A DNA stretch of 64,000 nucleotides from Rhizophagus clarus (Eukaryota > Glomeromycota > Glomeromycetes > Glomerales > Glomeraceae), in NCBI GenBank assembly GCA_015698045.1, contig BLAL01000315.1:434001-498000 (forward strand), written 5' to 3'. The notes below the pieces were generated by a model. It was not told where the DNA came from. It made no database searches and worked only from the letters and a program-made list of their open reading frames with translations. Of this stretch, positions 60,051 to 64,000 are shown one piece after another. The first letter of the stretch is position 1. Each line of letters opens with the position of its first letter. Both the position numbers and the translations under genes were made by a program.

Positions 60051-60519
60051 TTTGATAAATAAAATTTGATATTTTATAAAAATGCGTGTTGAAACTAATG
60101 GAAAATTTACATTAATACAGATGTTTTTTATCAATCTGCAAATTTTCGGCCAATCAAATTTGCAAATCTCTCCAGCACTTTGATCTAATATTATACTTGT
60201 TGGATTGTGCATACTATTACATGATTATAACTTATAAATAATTAAGAAATCGTTGAGATTGAAAAAAAATCCTTCGATCAAAAATCGAAAAACTTCACGG
60301 GAATTTTATTTAATTATATGCTGTTACACGAGAATGCATTGTGGTTCTATATTACGAATTACGAGTTTGTTGATTTCATCAAGCTTGGATGATTGGCCAC
60401 GCAAATTTAGTAATTCTTATTTAGAATTCTGATATTTTAATTTTATATTATGTTAATCTTTTTTTGTACAGTACAGATTGTGTTACAGAATTTACCTTTT
60501 ATTGCAACGTATGTAATAT
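60051..60519. other. Intergenic spacer: MTO1 upstream region
   Basis: 470 bp between UPF0652 stop and MTO1 start. It includes the longer in-frame extension of MTO1 (60212). No TATA or other defined element could be assigned. Confidence 0.35.
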
Positions 60520-63500
60520 TTAAAACCCATCACCATCAAATCCAACGAAACCCTAATATTCAATAAGAAAATAAAATGTATTAATAAAGTATAACAGCTA
60601 TTTTTTAGTGACTGATCATCATACATACCGTTAACAAAAAGATTGGGAAATAAGCCTTCTTTTCTATTAAAGAGCACCAATTCCACGCACTCGTTAATCT
60701 CCCATCAATGCAGCTACCAGCGTCAAAGAAATTATCTGCCCCACTTCCATCAAAAGCATAACGGAAGAAATCTGCAAGTATACTTTTCTTTAATTCATCG
60801 ACACTTCCAAAACTATTCTCAACATATTTACGTAACCCAGTATTATTCTTGATTACAGACTCTATGTTCTCTATGCATATTAATATTGGGTTCAAAATTC
60901 GTGATACTTGATTATACTATAATAAAATGAGCACGTTAGTTTAGAATTACATTCCGCGTGAGAGAACTAATATAGTCTATAAAAACATACTTTATCAATG
61001 AACATTAATGCATTTGGAACATTTTTATCTCCCAAATGAATAACTGAGCTTCCAACCCAATATCTAGCTTTCTGTTGCGCGCGATGTAAAATAGAATGCA
61101 TGCATTTTGAGACAGCTGGACACATCTGTACTCTGTTCAAACCTTGTCCAGTATCTCTCAACCTGTACGTATTATGTTCTGACAATAAATCTTGATCAGA
61201 AAGTGCCCACAACATGAACATCTCATGCTGAATTTCACGCCAAAGATGTAGTGTTTGATGCCTATTACATCGAAGTGAAGGTTAGATAAAATATTTTACC
61301 TTTATTTTCAATGTATTATTATTCAAACTTACGCGTAATGATATTGCATTTCATGACTATGCGATAAACGTGCGCCGTTACGTCCTGAAGAAATAGCCAG
61401 AGAATATCCCTTTTCAATTTTATTTGGATTAAAGTACTTTTGTAAATACTGCACCATACGTTCACAACAATCACTACACAGAAAAAAAGTCAGTATTGCA
61501 TTTCTTTTACTTTTTTATGAATGAAACTTAAAGTTATGACATATACCGATTTCCTCTTAAATAGGCATGATTGTCTCCAATGCTATACAAACATTGTTTA
61601 ATTTCTTCCTGTGTCAATTTATCACTTGCGAATTTGCGACTTAGATTTTCAATAGCTCTCTCTTTCGCTCTAATCTCTTTATTGATTTGTGGCCGCGACT
61701 TTCCATCTGGTATAATTTCCTTTGTTGCATCAACTATGTAATCGTGATGTAATACGGCAAGCCCACCACGCTCCTTAAGGAAACTGTAGACAGTCTTTAT
61801 TGGAATAATTAGATTAAACGATAGCATATCTTGTACATCAGGAATGACAGAATCCTAAAAAAAAAATAAATTAATTTAAAAATAAAAAACTTGCGATAAT
61901 AAAGAACTAAATTGCAACGGCATTCATACCATTAACATATACATTAATTTGCCATAAGCATCTCTCATTTTCTCTGGGTTCATGATTTTATGTCTTCTTC
62001 CGATTTCAAATATCTTTTGGAAGAATTCTTGATTATCTTCAAAGGACCTATTATTAATGAGTTCCTGGCCTTTTTTATAATCACTAGGTACGTTGAAAGA
62101 AGAAAAAAAAATGTTATAAAACATCCTTTATTAACCAATTTTAATACAAGTATGAATTACCTTGCAACCTAAAATGATAACAAAATCCAAAACACATTTT
62201 TGTTAAATACTGTAATCGAAAAATTTATTTGACAGGAAATTAACTGAAACATATTTACCATCAGCCCAGACAAGATCGAACATAAATCTTTGATCTGATG
62301 TACCATGCGCCGCGTTTTACTTGAGCTATACGATATGATATCAATTTTATCCGTATATTCTATTTTGATAACAAATTAAAATAAATTTTCAACTAAAAGA
62401 TATGCTAAGATGTAAAGTTATCGAACCTGAAACGTTAAGGGCAGCTTCCAACCTGGAAACATGTTAAATGATCAACTCCATGTTAGTATATTGATACATT
62501 ATGGCAAATTTAGAGAAAACAATAACAATTACAATCTTAGAAGTTTACGCTCTTCCATGTTAAGACGAAGTGGAATGTATTTTGCACGACTTTCAAACCA
62601 TTCTCCAAAACTCGTACTTCCACTTGAAATGATATTAATAGATTTGGGTTCATCATCTTCAGGAACTGATTCCTAAATAAAAATAAAAATATTCAATTAT
62701 GATGCAAAAGTTTTTAAATATAATCTTATACAATAAACTTTCAAATTACCTCTGTTTCCATATCATCATTAGAAATATTTGTCACGGTAGTTTTCACCTT
62801 TCCATTAGTTTTCATTTTTACATTCAAATTTTTAAATTTATGATCCCGTCGATTTCCGGTGCGATGAATCATGGCAAAGCACATTTCGCAAAAATCTTCA
62901 CTGCATTGTTCACAAGAGAATGATGCTTCCTTGATACCGATTCAACCAATATTTTGAAAATTATGTGAGTATAAATTCCGGATAACATAAATATGATGAG
63001 TTCAAATAACATTCTAATTACCTGATCCCGACACTCAACACATAAACCTTCAGGTATCGGTGCTGAAGCTGACTCTTGTTCTAGTTCTTGGTCAACATCG
63101 GTCATTTGTTCGTCTTCAAGTTCACTATCCCCATCTTCTTGCTGTAAAATCTCATCCATACGTTGTTTTCGTTTTAATTCCTTCATTTGTGTCCCGTTTA
63201 CTTCTTGTCCATACGAAGAAGGCGTGACTCCACTTATCACTTCCTCTTCCTCCTCCACTTCACTATCTGAGTCTTCGGGTTCATTTGATACTCCTTGGGC
63301 AACTTCTTGAGATGCCTTTCGGGAATCCTCTTGAATATATTCATCGAGTTTTTCTTCAGCAGCAGCTTCATCGATTTCCTCTTGATTTGTAGCGTTATTC
63401 CCAATGTTGTCAACTATACTATCACTAGTGTCCATATCATTATACTGGTCCATACCAGTTAATGCAGTTATTGGCGTTTGCTCGGTTGTATTTGTGAGAG

Positions 63501-63606
63501 CAACGCTAGCGGTAGTCGAACCTTGCCTATCATCAGAAGTGTTTTCGCTTGCAGGAGAATTATATTCTGGTTGAGATTGTGGATCAGCGTTTTCAGATTG
63601 CATCAT
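60520..63606 (-). CDS. UPF0652/DUF2009 protein with B-box-type zinc finger, 744 aa
   Basis: Twelve exons join in phase: 63606-63022, 62929-62750, 62672-62533, 62452-62427, 62359-62259, 62168-62161, 62083-61930, 61854-61547, 61473-61333, 61261-60991, 60916-60629 and 60552-60520. The sixth is only 8 nt. The first 190 residues are acidic and disordered (EPEDSDSEVEEEEEVI). A B-box-like zinc finger follows: CVECRDQ, CEQCSEDFCEMCF and H..H positions. The C-terminal half is the DUF2009 domain: ISSGRNGARLSHSHEMQYHY, LRDTGQGLNRVQMCP, VGSSVIHLGDKNVPNALMFI. The family is conserved in fungi, plants and protists without a settled function. ATG 63606 is the first of two adjacent ATGs. Confidence 0.92.
62161..62168 (-). 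other. 8-nt microexon of the UPF0652 gene
   Basis: On the minus strand GTTGCAAG is preceded by a T-rich acceptor ending TTTTAG and followed by the donor GTAATTC. Inserting it joins LSGLM to DYKKGQELI as LMVASDYKKG and keeps the frame; skipping it breaks the frame. I recall no exact family sequence at this point, so the supporting evidence is phase closure and splice sites. Confidence 0.7.
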
Positions 63607-64000
63607 AATATGCGGAAGGAAGATGAAAATTTCCGAAAGTTATTTTAGTGATTTATGTAAAAATTTAGGTTGGACAACAGATTTTTTTTTTTCTTGCTCA
63701 AACTAAAATGGTTTATGTGTAGCACACTAAAATTGACCAAACAATGAAGAAAAAAAAACATCTAGATTTAATTAATGATTTAAGTTTACACGACAAAACA
63801 AAAAATGTCGGTAAATGAAATTTATATCCAATATCCCATTCTTTTCGAACAGCATTATTATTTAACCAAGAACTTTAAAGTCAGCGAGGCCCTGAAGATT
63901 TTCATTTTAATTGTCGATTGGCACAGTCGAGCATATTTTAGGCGCAGCAAGTTCGAGAGAGCTTGAAACATTGAATTATGAAATGGGATTGTCTTTCGTT
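63607..64000. other. Upstream region of the UPF0652 gene
   Basis: 394 bp to the window edge, AT-rich with slightly more GC toward the end (63880-63960). No divergent gene start could be identified within the window. Confidence 0.35.

Noticed and set aside
1..64000. tRNA and rRNA genes
   Set aside because: No cloverleaf with a GTTCRANNC arm and matching acceptor stem, and no rRNA-like conserved block, was found on reading either strand; a covariance search would be decisive.

Overview
The window is AT-rich nuclear DNA from a repeat-rich eukaryote, most likely an arbuscular mycorrhizal fungus (Glomeromycotina, Rhizophagus-like). The reasons are: spliceosomal introns with GT..AG ends in nearly every gene; two BTB-BACK-TLDc genes plus a MATH-BTB gene, a style that is expanded in Glomeromycotina; a Crinkler-type effector gene; fungal housekeeping genes (SYF2, a Clr2-type silencing factor, mitochondrial MTO1, a UPF0652/DUF2009 protein); and very dense decayed transposons. 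The species name is an inference from gene style, not from a database match.

The left two thirds (1-39.8 kb) is an accessory, transposon-rich compartment. It holds decayed host-like or transposon genes on the minus strand (2.0-5.4 kb), a decayed Tnp2/CACTA-like element (6.7-10.25 kb), two GATATC-rich satellites (about 0.95-1.68 and 11.4-11.96 kb), a decayed hAT transposase (12.4-13.6 kb), a decayed lineage-type gene family (14.0-15.7 kb) and an open Crinkler-like gene (15.9-17.07 kb). Next comes an array of tandemly duplicated microexon/intron units (17.58-19.84 kb, minus strand). One unit is interrupted by a 432-bp hAT-type MITE with a perfect 8-bp target duplication. An apparently intact two-gene Tc1/mariner-type element follows (about 20.19-23.60 kb): a DD34E transposase and, on the opposite strand, a 504-aa accessory protein with a SAM-like end. 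Then come decayed coiled-coil and acidic/RS-rich genes (23.8-28.7 kb), a second hAT MITE (28.93-29.69 kb), long AT-rich tandem arrays (29.7-31.4 kb) and a decayed LINE with APE endonuclease, reverse transcriptase and RNase H (31.5-36.45 kb). A featureless AT/pyrimidine-rich stretch runs to 39.8 kb.

The right third (39.8-64 kb) is gene-dense and intact. In order it holds BTB-TLDc gene 1 (+), a low-complexity two-exon gene (-), a TPR protein (-), a small secreted protein (+), a decayed gene (+), BTB-TLDc gene 2 (-), MATH-BTB (-), SYF2 (+, sharing a 233-bp divergent promoter with MATH-BTB), Clr2-like (-), MTO1 (-) and UPF0652 (-). For the right-hand genes I placed exon boundaries from GT/AG sites and checked that phases close to a single open frame; lengths quoted are from that reconstruction.

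A recurring theme in the left part is decay by nonsense mutations of C-to-T type (CGA to TGA, CAA or CAG to TAA or TAG, TGG to TGA or TAG) in otherwise readable frames. The most unusual object is the microexon array at 17.6-19.8 kb, followed by the two-gene Tc1/mariner element.
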